DNA from: Tausonia pullulans
Lineage: Eukaryota; Basidiomycota; Tremellomycetes; Cystofilobasidiales; Mrakiaceae
Assembly (NCBI GenBank): GCA_951802195.1
Contig: OX637621.1
Location: forward strand, 1,054,001-1,118,000
Length of the DNA stretch: 64,000 bases
Direction of reading: 5' to 3'
Shown here: positions 48,089 through 61,800 of the stretch, piece by piece
Position numbering within the stretch: position 1 is the first letter of the stretch
Layout of the letters: the number at the start of each line of letters is the position of its first letter
Program-made: the position numbers and the translations under genes
The notes under the pieces: model-generated
Told to the model about the DNA's origin: nothing
Database searches by the model: none
What the model saw: only the letters and a program-made list of their open reading frames with translations

Positions 48089-49200
48089 CATGCGCACACG
48101 GTTCAACAAGGTAAGCTCGTCACGAGACTCTCAATGAGATTGCTGAAATCCGCTCACTCCCGACACTCCCGACTCCCAATGTCTCTTGCCTCGCTCTCCG
48201 TACAGCAACCAGGCTTTGTTGCAGAAGTTTCCGAAGATCCTCGTCGAAATCTCGAATCCTACCTCCTACTTACCGGGTTGCTCTCTGTCTTGTGCGGATC
48301 AAAAATTTCCCTGTCTCGTACGCATGCAAAGCTCTCCGGGAGGTTAGCGTCACCCGTCGCGTTTGGCTTGCTCGAGATGGGAGTTCACCGCTGGCCCATT
48401 GTTTAGGTCGCTTGGAGCTACATCGCCGCGCCGTTGACTGAGCATCAAGCTGGATGGAAAGCCCACAATTGCTCCTCTCCAGCACAATGCTTAGAAATTT
48501 CGCAAGGGGTGCCACGTTTGGTGAGCGTGGGATGAGATAAAGACCGTGTACTCAATTCTCACTCACCCAATTCTCAGCTCCATCTGCATCAACGAGAGGG
48601 CTGTCACCCTCAGCTCGGCCAAGGATTCAGTTGTGAGGTTCATCTTTGATCCACCGCTGCCTGCCTTCCTCCCTGGTCAGGTTCGACCTCCCTCTCGTTC
48701 TGTTTACCAATGGACTTCTCGACGCCGCGATCTCACATTGTCCCTCCAGGTTCTTGACAAGATTGACAGCCATGGGCTCTTCGTCACAAACCTTGACGTC
48801 ACAGCTCCCCCTTCTTATCGCTTGGAGGGACAGCCCGATCCTGAATTTACGAGCGTCCAACTGGGTAGAGCCGCTTGGAGCGGTGGTGACACCATGGAGC
48901 ATTTCTCGTTAACAATTAACCGCCTTAATGTTGCTGGATTCGGTGTTTGCGAAGTGTCTCTCGTGATGTGTGCGCAACAGCTCGCCGGTCAATGTGCTCA
49001 CCTAGATTGTCTCCTTGAAGCTAGAAGTCGACATCCTCGGTGTCCCTTCAACGTTGACGACGTCAGAATGCGCGAATCCTTCTTCTTCCACTACCTCGAC
49101 GAAGCTTTCTTTTGGCCGAGTACTCGTCGGGTGCTTCCTCAGCTCAGTCATAAAGAACAAGCAAATACACGCCATTATATATCTAACTTCTTACGTTAAT
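48089..49200 (+). pseudogene. F-box-like gene or remnant, model unresolved
   Basis: Fragments in different plus frames look like one protein: LLQKFPKILVEISNPTSYL (about 48210-48270), then ACKALREVSVTRRVWLA (about 48323-48373), and a longer open frame at 48546-49199. The first two read like the two halves of an F-box, but I could not join them with acceptable introns. Base composition is more AT-rich than the neighbours, especially after 49140. It may be a real gene with small exons I failed to resolve, or a decaying copy of a multigene F-box family. A start at 48090 (MRTRFNK before a GTAAGC donor) is possible. Confidence 0.35.
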
Positions 49201-49862
49201 GTAAGAGAAAATGACTGGACTGCGTGAGTGGTAAGTTCCAGATACCGTGATCTTCCGCTGAGCATCAATTGATTAATAAACTAGATCTTGATGTCAGAGG
49301 CTCGGAAATCATCTCATCGAATAACCAATGCAGATCTGGAAATCAAAGGATGAAGGAGGTGATCGTCGATGACGAGGGTCAGAGACCACTGTTCGCTTGT
49401 TTTTCGTTCTCTTCCGTTACTCATCCTTCCATCTCTCACGGGCATGTCTCGGATGGCGCTGCCTTAGACACTCTGGAGGTCTTCTTTCGGTAAGTATAAG
49501 TCAGCGCATGTCTCTTGATCTCAGCCGACGGTCTCACCTCTCACCTTCAGCGAAGGATGTTTTGGACGCTTGAGTCCCACAGGAGGAAAGAAGGGGAACA
49601 GGCTGGCCTGTTTGGTCGGTTTGTTTGACACTATTATTCATGACTTAAGTGTTATCGCTTGAGTGCATACAGTACATTGGATGGAAGGAGACAGATCGAA
49701 CAGCTTACAGAGCGCTTTTGAGATTTGAGAGACCTCCTGAAGCTCCGCCGTGGGTGGGCCGTGCTGAGCGCCCCCTCCCCCCTTCGACGACCCTCCATTT
49801 TTCGAGTGCGCGTCCTCGGTGTCCTCCGCCAACCTCACCTGTACACTCTTACTCGCCCCAGC
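49201..49862. other. Intergenic, relatively AT-rich
   Basis: No gene supported between the F-box-like remnant and UTP12. Short open frames around 49270-49495 have no motif. The AT content is higher than elsewhere in the window. Confidence 0.45.
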
Positions 49863-52800
49863 ATGGTCCGGTCATATCTCCGGCACGAGCCCACGCAGGC
49901 CTTTGGCCTTATCGCCAGCTCGGCGGCCAACTCGCTCTTTGACGGCAAGCTCGCCTTTGTCCCCGCGCTCGAGGACGTGCTCGTCTGGGAGGTCAAGACG
50001 GCCAAGCTTGTACGTGTCTCTCGCCGTCTTCGCTGCCGGACCGCTTTGGTCAGACCAGGCAGGCTGATACTCCTTGAAACTTGTCCTTGCTTACCAGGTT
50101 TCGATGTGGCACTCTCCTTCGCACACCTCGCCCGTTACCCTCCTCGCCGCCTCTCCTGCGGTCGACTCCGAGCTCTACGCCGTCGGCTACCACGACGGCT
50201 CTGTTCGGCTCTGGTCCTTCCCCTCCTCGTCCGCTGGAGGCGCGAGCTCTGGGGTTCAGCGCGAGGCGATCGAGGTGGTCACCTTTAATGGCCACAAGAA
50301 GGCCGTAACTGCTCTCGGCTGGGACCAGGATGGCAGCCGCCTCGCGAGTGGAGGCAGCGAGGGTGAGATCGTCGTCTGGGACGCTGGAGAGGAGCGGGGC
50401 ATTGTTAGGTAAGTGAAGAGGCTTGCCCTCCCTCATGACGTGCCAGGGTAGGCGGTTGCTGAATCGCGCGTTTCGCTCCAAACGCGTCTGTTTGTCTCTG
50501 CGACCCCCAGGCTTCACTCGCACCGGTCGCCCATCACGTCGCTCCACTTCCTTCCCCACCCCTCGTCGTCTACTCACCCTGGATTCCTCGTCTCAACCTC
50601 GCTCGATACCCTCCTCAAGCTTTGGGACCTCCAGACCTCGCACTGCGTTCAGACGGTTGTGGCCCACCGCGCGGCCGTCACTGCGAGTCATGTCCGCGCT
50701 CTTGACTTGGATGTCGACGCCGAAGACGGCACCGCGAGTGGAGGCTGGGAGATCGTGACGTCCAGCGGAGAAGGCGAGGTCAGGGGCTGGTGGGTCGGCA
50801 ACCGCGGTCTGCAGTATGGAGTCCAGGAAGGAGAGGACGGCGAGGTGAGAGATAGATACTCGCGCTCCTTCTATGAGACGCGCCCTGACACTTTCTCTTC
50901 TCATGCAGCTCACCAAGCTCATCACGCCCCTCTCGACGATCCCTCTTCCGACGAACTCCCCAACGCCCATTACCAACATCTTCTTCCACCCGACCCAGCC
51001 CCTGCTCTTCCTCCTCACGTCCGACCGGACCCTCACCGTCCTCCGCATGCGCTCCGACCAGGAAGTCGAGAAGAAGAAGGCTCGGCGAAAGAAGCGCGAG
51101 CGCGAGAAGAAGGTCGCCGCCGCTGACGGTGAGGCTCTCGCTGGGGAGCCCGAGGCGGAAGACGAGGATGCGAGCGACGCCTGGGGCAAGAGGTTCGTCC
51201 TCTGGTGCCAGGTCCACGCCTCGTCCAAGATCAAGTCGTTCTCCTTCCCCACGAGCGCTTCCCCGGACGCCTCGTCCTCCTCAATTAAGCCGACCCTTGC
51301 CCTTCTCCTTCACCTCTCCTCCAACTCGATTGAGACTCACTCAGTCCCGTTGCCGCCCTCGGTCGTTTCATCCAAGGCGCCCGTGCCCGAGCCCAAGCGC
51401 CTCGCGGGTGTTGAAGTTCAGGGCCACCGGGGCGACGTCCGCTGCCTCGCGGTTAGCGCTGGCGACGACCTTCTCGCCTCTGGTTCCAACGGAAGCATCA
51501 AGATTTGGAACCTGAAGACTCTCAGCTGCATTCGTACCATGGAGACAGGCTACGCCATCACACTCTGCTGGCTTCCGGGAGACCGTCACGTGGGTGCACT
51601 CGTCTCTGCTCCGTCTATGAGGACCATTTACTGACCCTCGCTCGATCTTGCCTCCAGGTCGTTGTCGGAACAAAGGCCGGCACGCTCTGCCTCTATGACA
51701 TCTCGTCCTCAACGCTGCTTTCCGAAGTTCAGGCTCACACTGGGCCGGTTTGGTCGATCCAAGTCCGACCGGACAAGCGCGGCATGGTGTCCGGCAGTGC
51801 GGACAAGGACGTCAAATTCTGGGATTTCGAGATGAAGGAGACCGACGCCGGCGCGACCGTCGTTAAGGATCGCATGGGTGTCGAACGTGTGGTGCGTGGC
51901 ATACAGACTTGCCGTCCGCTGTGTTTGGTCTTGATCTAACGCTGACTTCGTGCTTTGAATACTTCAGTTCAAGACCAAGGTCCTCACGCTCGTCCACACT
52001 AGGACACTCAAGATGACCGACGACGTTCTCTCTGTTCGATACACGCCTGATGGTAGGCTGCTCGCCGTCGCGCTCCTCGACTCGACGGTCAAGGTCTTCT
52101 ACCAGGACTCGCTCAAGTTCTTCCTCTCTCTCTACGGGCACAAGGTTTGTTATTAATCTATCTGCGACTTTTCGACAGTTTCCCTCAGGGCTGACAATGC
52201 TGCCTACCATAAGCTGCCCGTCCTTTCGATGGATGTCTCGTCGGACTCTAAGCTTCTCATCACGTGCTCGGCGGATAAGAACATCAAGATCTGGGGTCTC
52301 GACTTTGGAGACTGCCACAAGTCCATTTTTGCCCACGACGAGAGCGTCATGCAGGTTGTGTTCGAAAAGGACAGCCATTACTTCTGGTCGTCCGGCAAGG
52401 ACAAAACGATCAAGTACTGGGACGGCGATAAGGTACGTCGCAGGTAGTGAGGATATCGGTCTCGTGTTTATCGCTGACTGACGGCACCCCGCCTTCTTCA
52501 GTTTGAAATGATTCAGAAGTTTGATGGACATCATGGTGAGGTTTGGGCTCTCGCCGTTAGCCAAGAGGGCAAGTTTGTTGTCTCGGGCTCGCATGACCGG
52601 TCGATCCGAGTCTGGGAGAAGACGGACGAGCCTGTGAGTCGTATTCTAGGGTTGCCCCACACGTGAGCGTGCGCTGATCTGGCTTCCATCATTCAAAGCT
52701 CTTCATCGAGGAGGAGCGCGAGAAGGAGCTCGAGCAACTCTACGACGCCAACATCGCCGACTCGATCAACCGGACGGCAAACCATGAGCAAACGGAGGAC

Positions 52801-53504
52801 GCCGAGGCTTCCGAGGTCACAAAGCAGACGATGGAGACACTTATGGCTGGAGAGAAGGTTATGGAGGCCCTCGACCTCGCCGACGAGGAACGTGAGGCAT
52901 GGAAGGAGTACGAGGAGCACGTCGCCAAGTCGGAGGCGGCCGGACAGGCGCCGCTGGCCCCGCCGGAGAAGAACGCACTCCTGCGGGCAATGGGCGACGT
53001 CGGACCCGAGCAGAACGTCCTCAATGTGCTGGCGAAGATCCCGAACGCGTCGCTTCAGGATGCGCTCATCGTGCTTCCCTTCCGCTATGTCACGTCGATG
53101 ATGGAGTGCCTTAGCTTCTGGGCTCAGAAGGTGCTTCGACGAGATGATCCAAGAAGGGGCGAGCGCGCAGCACGGCTGATCATCTTCCTCTTTTGTCATC
53201 ACAGGAATGGAACACGCCTCTGCTTTCGCGGATTCTCCTCTTCCTTCTCCGGACCCATCACGCTCAAATCGTCTCCAATAACGTCATGCGACCGACTATC
53301 ATCGCCCTTCGGACGTACCTCCGCTCGGCGCTCCGCCGGCAGCGCGAGACGGTCGGCTATAACCTCGCGGCACTCAAGTTCATCCAGCGCCAGGTCGAAG
53401 GCGAGAAGACGGCTGAGTTCTGGGAGACGGAGGGCATGGACGCGGAGAAGGTCGCCGCTCGGATAGAGGAGGGCCAGAAAAAGCGCAAGCGCGTCGTGGT
53501 TTGA
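49863..53504 (+). CDS. UTP12: U3 snoRNP / SSU processome WD-repeat protein Utp12 (Dip2, WDR3), 988 aa
   Basis: A nucleolar scaffold of the 90S pre-ribosome UtpB subcomplex needed for 18S rRNA processing. The protein is two arrays of WD repeats (examples: [87 protein letters not shown]) with a Lys/Arg-rich insert, followed by the C-terminal Utp12 domain. [13 protein letters not shown] is a hallmark of this family. Exons: 49863-50009, 50098-50408, 50511-50844, 50909-51589, 51658-51891, 51968-52144, 52214-52432, 52502-52633, 52699-53130, 53205-53504; total 2967 nt. Length is close to yeast Dip2 (about 940 aa). Most junctions fall at phase 0. Confidence 0.95.
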
Positions 53505-53868
53505 TCGATGTCTTGGCTGCGCTCGACTGTTGCTGTTACGAGCTTGATATGAAGGGCACGCCATGCATGTGCACACTCTGGCAAGAGAAGAAGATAGACC
53601 ACGTGGGAGGTGATGACGGACGCGCGGTGTGGTCAAGGACGAAACACGCGATCCACGCCAACCGCCCTTTCCGCCGACGACCACTCAACACCACCACCAC
53701 CCTCGTGCGCGAGCTTCTCTCTTCCGTCCTTAGCGATCCACATATCTTTTGATACATTCGCACCGTAATAAGACCTCTGAGACTCTTCATCTCTCCCCGC
53801 ATCTTCTTCCATCGCGCTCGTCCGGACCGCCTCCGATACCCCACCCTTTCCTCCCCTTACCTCTCACT
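53505..53868. other. Intergenic, UTP12 / PEP7
   Basis: 364 bp; pyrimidine-rich before the PEP7 start. Nothing else recognised. Confidence 0.5.
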
Positions 53869-56395
53869 ATGTCGGCCTCAAGCGTCGCTGGCCCATCCAC
53901 TCTTCAGCGACGTACATCCTCTCCACCCATCACCCAGTCGGGCTCGGATGTCGCAAGCTCGGCCCCGCTCCGACCTCGGTTGGCTGCTACCTCGCACTCA
54001 GTCCAGCCCATCACCACACGCTCGCTCGGCCCTTCGTCTGCCCGGTCGACGTTGACGCGCAAGTCGCTCGCCGTAGAGCAGCAGCACCCACAGCATCGCT
54101 CTCGTATCGCCTCAACCTCGACTCTACCGACGTCGCACTCTCTTGGGTCGTTCGCGTCCCCACCATCGTCGTCCCAGGCCTCAGCCGACGGCGGCAGTCG
54201 ACGAGGCTCACCAGCGCCTGGTAGCATTGGCCATCGAGCGACCAACTCTGTTCCATATGTCACCCTTGAGAGCTCGCCAATGCCGAGTCCGTCCATATTT
54301 GGGCAGGGCAAGGCGCGCGCGGGGAGCTTCCTAGGGGGACTTGCTGGCCACGCCGCGAGCGGGAGCACGACGACGCTCGTCGACCAACCGTTCGTAGACC
54401 CGAGCGGGAGGACCATGTATAAGGCTGGCTTCCAGCCCAAGGGTGTCTGGCGTGCCAGGACAAGCGAGTTTATCCAGGCTCGAATGCGGCGCGAGGAGGG
54501 TAGACGGGGCGAGGAACGACGGTTGGAGAGGCGTTTGGAGAAGGTCCGTCCCTGTCATGGATCGCTTCCCTTGCTCGCCCTTGTGCCCTTGTCAGAGTCT
54601 GAGGAAGAGGCTGCTTCCCTGTGACCTTTCCTATCTAAGAACTTTCCAAGCTGACCACCTTGGTCTAATTGCTCGGACTAGCTCATCGAATTGCACTTCT
54701 CGCCATCGCAAGCCCGACCTCTGACTTCGCCAACTCCACCCGCCTTGCCTCCGCCCCGACGATCATCATTGGCGTTCTCTCTCGACTTCGAGGCCCTTAA
54801 GAATCCAGGAGAGCTCTGGAGAGGTTTCAAGGAGAGCACAATCCCCAGTGCAGGAGGGACGGTCGGCCCCGAAGCCAAGAGAGGTTCGTGCGCTCGATGG
54901 TTGACATCGACAGGAGAGAACTGGACTGACAAGTAGATCCCTGTGGACCCTATTTCTATGTGCTTTCCCGATAACAGCCTCGGAGCAGGCAATTGTGAAG
55001 TGGGAGGAGGACAGCGCCGTCAAGCGGTGTCCCATCTGCGAGTGAGTCAAGCCTTCCCTGTTATTAACTCCGCCCCGTCACTCTCGCTCACTGAAGGTTC
55101 GCTGTGTACCCCGCCCCTCTCTCTTCTCCTTTAGTGCCAACTTTAATATCGCCAACCGCAAGCATCATTGCCGGCTCTGCGGCCGCGTCGTTTGCGCTCT
55201 ACCCGTCACACCCGTCCCACTGAGACCGACGACGGCCAACCCGCGGACCGAGACATGCTCGCTGCTGATCGTTGCCGACTGGCGGACTGGTCGATGCGAG
55301 GAGGTCGAAGAGGGCTTCGTCGGGTACCTCAAAATGGACGTGACACAGTCCACGAAAGGCTCCGAGGGTGGAGCAGACATGGCGACGCCTGGGGCCAAAG
55401 AGGGCGAAATCAAGGTGTCCGGTGTGAGGACATGTAGGGAGTGCTGGCAGCTTGTCTCGTGGGTCACTTGCTCACCCATAGAAGGCATCCATTCTTCATG
55501 CTAAGATCCTTTCCTCCTCTCAGACGGAAACAGTATATGCTCGATGTAGCCCGAGTGCCTGCGTTCTCCAAACTGTATCATGTGAGACCTTTCATCAGCA
55601 CGCCGCTTCTGAAATGTGTCGAGCGAGCTAACTCGTGTCCTGCTCTCTTCTCCAGGCTCTTCGTCGCCTGCAGCAGGAACTTGAGGACGCTTTGCCTGAG
55701 TTCCGGGAACTGCTCCTTAACGTTCAGTGAGTTTGACCTCGGTGTATGTGTGCCGCCTCTCATCAGCCACAGAACTGACCTATCTGGCTCAATCAGGTCT
55801 GCGACTCTTCCCTCGCTTGAGACCGAAAAGGAGGCAGCCCTCCTCCGGCGCTCTCTTCTGGAATCTTTCGCCGCCTACGACGCCCTCGCTAAACGCATTC
55901 GCGCCTTGCCATGTGAGCGTGGAAGCACCCAGGAGCGACTGCAACAAGCCATTGGCATCTCGGCTGCCACCTTCCTCCAGCGAGAAATGGCCCCATTGCA
56001 GGTCGGTCTGCCTTCAATGTCATTGACAGGCGAGTGCCTGCTCCTAACTGACGCCCGCACGTCGACCAGGCTCTTCCCAAGCGCAAAAAACCCCCAAATA
56101 ACGGTTCGATCGGCGGTGCCTCCTCTATCTTCGACGACAGCGCCAGTGCTGCGAGCGCTGCCGACGCTGGGATTGCTCTGGCGCTGCAGCCGCTGCTTGA
56201 GCAGGTTCGTCGCATCCTTTGCCATCGGTTCGAGTCCCACCACTAACGCCCTCGTCCCCACTTTCACAGGAGGCCCAACTCGAGAGTTTCATCCAAGATG
56301 CTGAGAGCCAACGCAAGTTTGATGATGCCAAAAGCCTCAAGATTAGCCTCGAGGACATCAAAAGGGAGATAGAGCGAATAGCGTCGGGCAAGTAG
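53869..56395 (+). CDS. PEP7: FYVE-finger vacuolar sorting protein Pep7/Vac1, 619 aa
   Basis: An endosomal tether that binds PI3P, Rab5-type GTPase and Vps45 in Golgi-to-vacuole traffic. The N-terminal 225 residues are Ser-rich, ending in an Arg/Glu helix. The FYVE finger starts at CPIC (310-313) and carries the PI3P motif RKHHCRLCG (323-331) and a late CRECW. The C-terminal part is helical, with DVARVPAFSKLYH and QQELEDALPEFRELLL, typical for the Rab-binding half of this family. Exons: 53869-54543, 54682-54883, 54978-55041, 55135-55458, 55524-55581, 55656-55726, 55797-56001, 56070-56204, 56270-56395; total 1860 nt. A classic N-terminal C2H2 finger was not evident. Confidence 0.9.
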
Positions 56396-56692
56396 GGGTG
56401 TGGCAGTGGCGGAGACGCACTCGGAGGATCACTGGGCACAGAAATCTTTTCAATGGTGTATTGGGTATGGCTGTGATATCCTTTAAGAGAGAAAGGTTTT
56501 CCTTGGGACCAAGATGTCGGTCAGTTCTACGCTGATTCGTCTCACGCATGGCCCTCAACGCACCCCCGCGTGGGAGGCCAGATTTCGGCCTCGTCCTTGA
56601 GTTCTCCAACGTCCATGCGCTCGGCGACCCTCTCGCTGCCCTTCTCCCCGACTCGTTATTTAAGACTCAGAAGACCTTCCATCACCATCAAA
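56396..56692. other. Intergenic, PEP7 / TRM140
   Basis: About 300 bp, tandem genes on plus. Nothing recognised. Confidence 0.5.
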
Positions 56693-58714
56693 ATGGCATC
56701 CTCTTCATCAGCCGCCACTATTGCCGACCCGGCGGCTCCCCCAGCCGACCTCAGCACTCGCCAGAAGCCTGGGTCATCCGTCCGCGACCAGCTGCCTCAT
56801 GAGCTTAACTCGGTGCTTCGCCCGGACGACTGGGGGACCCGGGTGCTCAAGGACGATTCGGAGGTCTTCACTATGAACGCTTGGTGCGTGGAACTCAGCT
56901 GAGGGTAGAAGGTATAAGAGCCATTGGCTAAGAGCGGGATAAGAGCTGACTTGCGAAGCGACATGACCGGACTTGGGGGTACTCAGGGACCACGCGCCTC
57001 CTCCGGCAGACATCCTCGATCAAGTCGAGCGTGTTAAGAAAGTTCAGCGGGAGAAGCCTGTCTCAGATCAGATGAAGGGTGCGCTGCTTCCCTTCGGAGG
57101 CGAACGTCAACGACGCGTCGGCAGTATCTCGACGCGCCGCGGTCCTTGCTTGCTGATCGTCGGCCAACTCCACCGATCCACACAGAGGTTTACAACAGCA
57201 GCCCTGCGAGCTTCTGGGACCGATTCTATGACTCCCATAGGGAGAAGTGAGTGTTGCTCTCCCCACGGGTCGCATGAAAGCCTCCTCTGACTCGTCATCC
57301 ATGTGACAGCTTCTTCAAGGACCGCAAGTGGCTCAATCTCGAGTTCCCGGAGCTCATGGAGCTCGCCAAACCCGATGTGCGCCTTTTTCATGGGCTCGAT
57401 GCACTGGTGCACGTGCTGATCTGTTTACCAAATCCAGGCTGGACCCCGAACAGTCATCGAAATCGGCTGCGTGAGTTATCGTATGGAGGATAGGGGTCCG
57501 ATCCGCGCAATTGTGACACTCTCTTCCTGTACTACACACTCTCAGGGAGCTGGCAATGCCCTCTTCCCCATCTTCCAGGCCAACGAGAACCCTGAACTCT
57601 CCCTTCACGGTTTCGACTACTCAAAGACTGCAATCGATGTCGTCAAGGTACACTGGCCTCGCTTCTTCCAACCCCTTCTTATCACGCTCAGGGGACTAAT
57701 GGGCTTTCTCGCGTAGTCGAATTCTCTTTACATGACGCCAAGCTCGGGCGTTGGCAAGCTCAATGCTGCCGTCTGGGACCTGTCATCGACAGAAATTCCG
57801 GCTGACATCGAGCCCGGGACCGTTGACATTGCGGTCATGGTCTTTGTTATGAGTGCGCTCAAGCCGGGGGAAGAGTGGGAGCGCGCCATGGGCAACCTGC
57901 ACAAGGTGCGCAGCCATTTCAACTCGGAGGGTTGTTGATTACGGAGGTTGACTGGAACACTCTCTCACCATCGGCTCCACAGATGCTCAAGCCCGGAGGG
58001 CTCATTTTGTTCCGCGACTACGGTCGTCACGACCTCGCCCAGATGCGCATCAAAGGCAACCGCATGCTAGACGAAGACTTCTACATCCGTGGCGACGGCA
58101 CTCGGGTCTTCTTCTTCGATTCTGGTCCGTTCCGCTCCATCTGCCTTCTCGCTCTGGCTGCAATGATTGACCGAGCGTCTTCTCTTTTTCCAGACGACCT
58201 CGCCAAGATCTTCACGGGCGAGCCCGCTCCTTTCCCTGTCGACGTCGCTACCTCCGCCGGAGCGGTCGACGGCACTTCTACCCCTCTCGACGACTCTACA
58301 CCTGGAACACCGCTCGAGACGCCGACACCCTCCGATCTTTCCGCTTCGCTCGAGGACCTCAACGTTGCCGAGGTACCAGTCGCTGTTGCTGGTGGAATTT
58401 CTTCCACGTCCACTTCCTCAAACTACTTCCCGGCTTCGCCTTCGCCGTGGCACCCACCGCAACCACTCTTCAAGCTCGAGCAGCTCGGCGTCGATCGAAG
58501 ACTCGTGAGTGGGGGGACCCAATCTGTTCTCGTCCCGTCTTGTACTGATACCCCCTTTTACTCGTCTCAACATCAGCTTGTCAACCGCAAGAAGCAGCTC
58601 AAGATGTACCGAGTCTGGATGCAGCTCAAGGCGCGCAAGCTCATTGACGGCGTTGAGCCAACTGAGGAAAGGCTCAAGGTCCACGGTGTCGGTAGCTGGC
58701 GGGAAAGCCGATAA
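56693..58714 (+). CDS. TRM140: tRNA 3-methylcytidine methyltransferase (Trm140 / METTL2 family), 441 aa
   Basis: An AdoMet-dependent enzyme that methylates C32 of certain tRNAs. After splicing: [20 protein letters not shown] with LEFPEL, the AdoMet motif [14 protein letters not shown] (from 143), [27 protein letters not shown] and [20 protein letters not shown], all diagnostic of METTL2/6/8. Exons: 56693-56883, 56987-57078, 57186-57246, 57310-57376, 57438-57470, 57546-57647, 57717-57905, 57983-58124, 58194-58504, 58577-58714; total 1326 nt. A Ser/Thr-rich insert sits between the AdoMet fold and the final [20 protein letters not shown] block. The actin-binding extension of yeast Abp140 is absent. 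Confidence 0.93.
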
Positions 58715-58863
58715 ATGGGATGAAATGCGTGAGAACATCGATTATCCGAAGCAGTGAGAACATGGCATGGCAGGGCGTGGACCAGCTCAGGAGATGGGTG
58801 AGTTAGCCGAACAAGCAAGACGGAAAACTAAAGAGAGAGAAGCAGACGAGGCGAGATAGATTC

Positions 58864-61800
58864 TCAAAAAGTGTCTTCATCATAGGACGGGCGGAATGGA
58901 GTCCGAAGGGGAGCCGAGTTCTTGCGCGTTGAATTGGCTCCGAGATGAGAGCTGTGAGTGCTGCCTATAGCCGAAGATGGAGGAGGAGCATACGAGTCCA
59001 GGAATGGATCCGTGAGGGTAAAACTGGGACCACTGGGAGCGAGGTTTAGCGACGAGGACATCGGTCGGTAAGCAGCGTAGAGCGGTGCCGCGGAGCAGGC
59101 ATGGTGAGAGGGAGTGTGGCCCTTTGTGCAGAGGGAGTGAGTGACAGAATCGACAAAATTAGGATCCCTTCGAGAGGCGCTGGGGTTAAGCTTAAACGGC
59201 TGCAGGCCTTGCCGTGGAGACGAGGGAGGAGATAGCTCCGGGTCTGAAGTGATCCCTCCCCGGGACGACAATCCAGGTAATCCGACTCGATTAGCGAACC
59301 GCTTTCCCCAGACACCCAACGAAGTGAGAGGGGCTATCTTCCTTTGGGCGAGCTCGTCCGGCGGGGCGAACTCAACGCTTCGCGGCGGGCTGCGAACGAC
59401 CCAAGGGTAAGGCGAGCTCTTGGCCTGTCCGCCCGACATCTGGTGGTATGCCAGTGATGGTCGCTGAGAGTGTGACAGTGCGCGAGGGGCGGAAATGGGT
59501 GTCGGGAGGGGAGTCCGGAAGGGCGAGGGGAACGCAGATCGGACCAAGTGGACCTTCTCGGCCATCTGAGGAGCGTTCGACGAAGCGTTGTTGACCGGGC
59601 GAGATCGGCGGGCAAAGGGCCAGAGCATCCGCGGCTTGACGAAGGTGCTGTTTGCCCGTCGACGATCTTGGTCTTCCATGTGGGCTGTCCATGCCATGGT
59701 GATCAGGCCAGCAATGACGACGGCAATCCATAGGCCAACGTAGATGCCTAGAAGGTCAGGACGGGGAAAGGGTCAGGCCACCTGTATCGATCGAAATAAA
59801 AGGAGAGAAGAGAGAGCAACGCACCGTGAAGAATCATGCTCTGTCGGAGACCCTTGAGAAAGGACGAGATGAGCCGCTGAGCGACGCCATCGTCTTCACC
59901 TCCACTTCCAACAACCGCCGCCGAGATGGGTGTGACCAGAGCGGAGATGGAATCGTCCGAGAGGAATAAAACGTCGTTTGAGATGGTCGGAAGGGTGAAG
60001 TGTGCGTTACTGAGGGCGGGGTGGAAGGTTGGAGATCAAGAAGTCGATCAAAATATGAAGTACACGGAGACCTTCTCTCACTCATGGATCCACGTGAGTG
60101 CGTTTTGAAGTTTCTCAATTTTTGAGCCCTAAGAGGTCATGATATTTCAGTCCAGGATGTAAAGCATGCAGATGAAGAACTGAAGACGAACCAGAATGCA
60201 GAAGAAGAAGGTGTTCACCGGCGGGGCGAGAATGGTGTCTCCAAGCGTCGCGTTGATCCCACGCTCAACAAGGTCGTAGAATTCGACAAGAGTAGTATTG
60301 AGGACGACAGTGGTTGTGTTGACCCATTCGCCTGAGCAGAGGATTGATCCTGTCAGCAAAGAGCTCAACTTGAGAAGGCAAGAACTGCCATCCACCGAAG
60401 AGTTCATCATCAAGAAAGGTCTGAACTTCCGCAATACGAGCGTTCATCCGAGTGGCATAGGCTTCTCCTTGCGCATGCAGCTCCGCGTTGAGTTGAGCCG
60501 ATATCTGGGAGTCCATGTTATCGAGGCTGGCAGTTGTGAGGGACGCCGCGCGATCACTGAGCGTTTCGAGGGCAGCGATTTGGAGACCGCAGGCGACGAG
60601 TCCTAGGACGCCGATGAGGAGCGGAGCCAGGGCCAAAGGATGGGTGATGAGAGAAACTGAGGAGAGAGAGAGAGACTATGTCAATGATGACCAGGTTGTG
60701 GGAATTCCAGGGGCAACTCACTGAACCATTTACCACGACGCTTGGCTGAGGGGCCGAGACGACGCGAGCGCCCAACGCCTCTCCAGAGAATAAATCCAAG
60801 GTAGCCGTGCTGAGAGACCTGGACGAGCTCGAAAAGATCCTGCTCCGAGAAAATCGTGCCCTGATGCTCGAGTTGGAAGGCCCTGATTCGCTCAACGAGG
60901 GATCGGCAACGGCGCCGCTCAAGATAAAGTAGGACGAGGATGATGATGACACCACTCGCAACGATGAGGCCGATAGCCGTCGAGACGATTTTGTTAAGGG
61001 AGTCAGATATTTCTGAATATTGACGACCTAGTCAGCATATCGATTGAAATATCCTCAGCGAGGAATACAGCAGCCATACCGTCAATGAAACTCAGATCTA
61101 GGCTGGAGCAGAGATCGCTCCCAGCGACGGGGACAAATGCCGTGGACGCTGGCTGGGTTGGGGCGTCAAGGTTGAAAGTGAAATTGCCAGTCGTAGAGTT
61201 GATTTTGTCGACCATGGCGTTGAAGGGCGTGTCGATACTGGAAAGGTAAACCTTGTTAGCCTCTGACTGTAGAGAGGAGGTCAAAGCAAGACCTACAAGC
61301 TGTCCAGCTTCTCCCGGACGTCGTTGAGAGTCGGCAATGATGTAGACAGACTGCGAAGCGAGTTCTCAAGGCCGGTTCCAACAGTGATATTCTCGAGTGA
61401 TGAGAGAGCCGGGATGGAAAAGGGTTCGACCGAGAAAGCATCTACGCCAAAGACACCGACGACCTTGTTGAAGCCAGAAATTGCAGTCTGGACGACACCG
61501 TTGGCGGTGGCAACCTGGCTCTGGATGAGACTGGAGAGGATGGCCCGAGAAGCAGTCAGACGACTCACTCGTTCATGGGATGGCAGCTGAGAACGCACGT
61601 TCGAATGTTAGCGAGAGAGGCGGTGATGGCCCCCTGGATCTGTGGAAGAGATATGCATTAGTAGGGGAAGTGCAGCGATCAAGGGCGGAGGCAGCGGACC
61701 TCTTCGACCGCCCCAATGACGATGGCAAGAGAGCCAAAGACCAAGAGCTCCAACGCGCAGAGATACGTCGACTGAAGCAGGCACAAGGGACTCAGCGTTG

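Noticed and set aside
56205-56269. A tRNA B-box-like string (GGTTCGAGTCC) on plus
   Set aside because: It lies inside a PEP7 intron, no A box or pairing acceptor stem is found upstream at the right distance, and the intron is too short for a tRNA.
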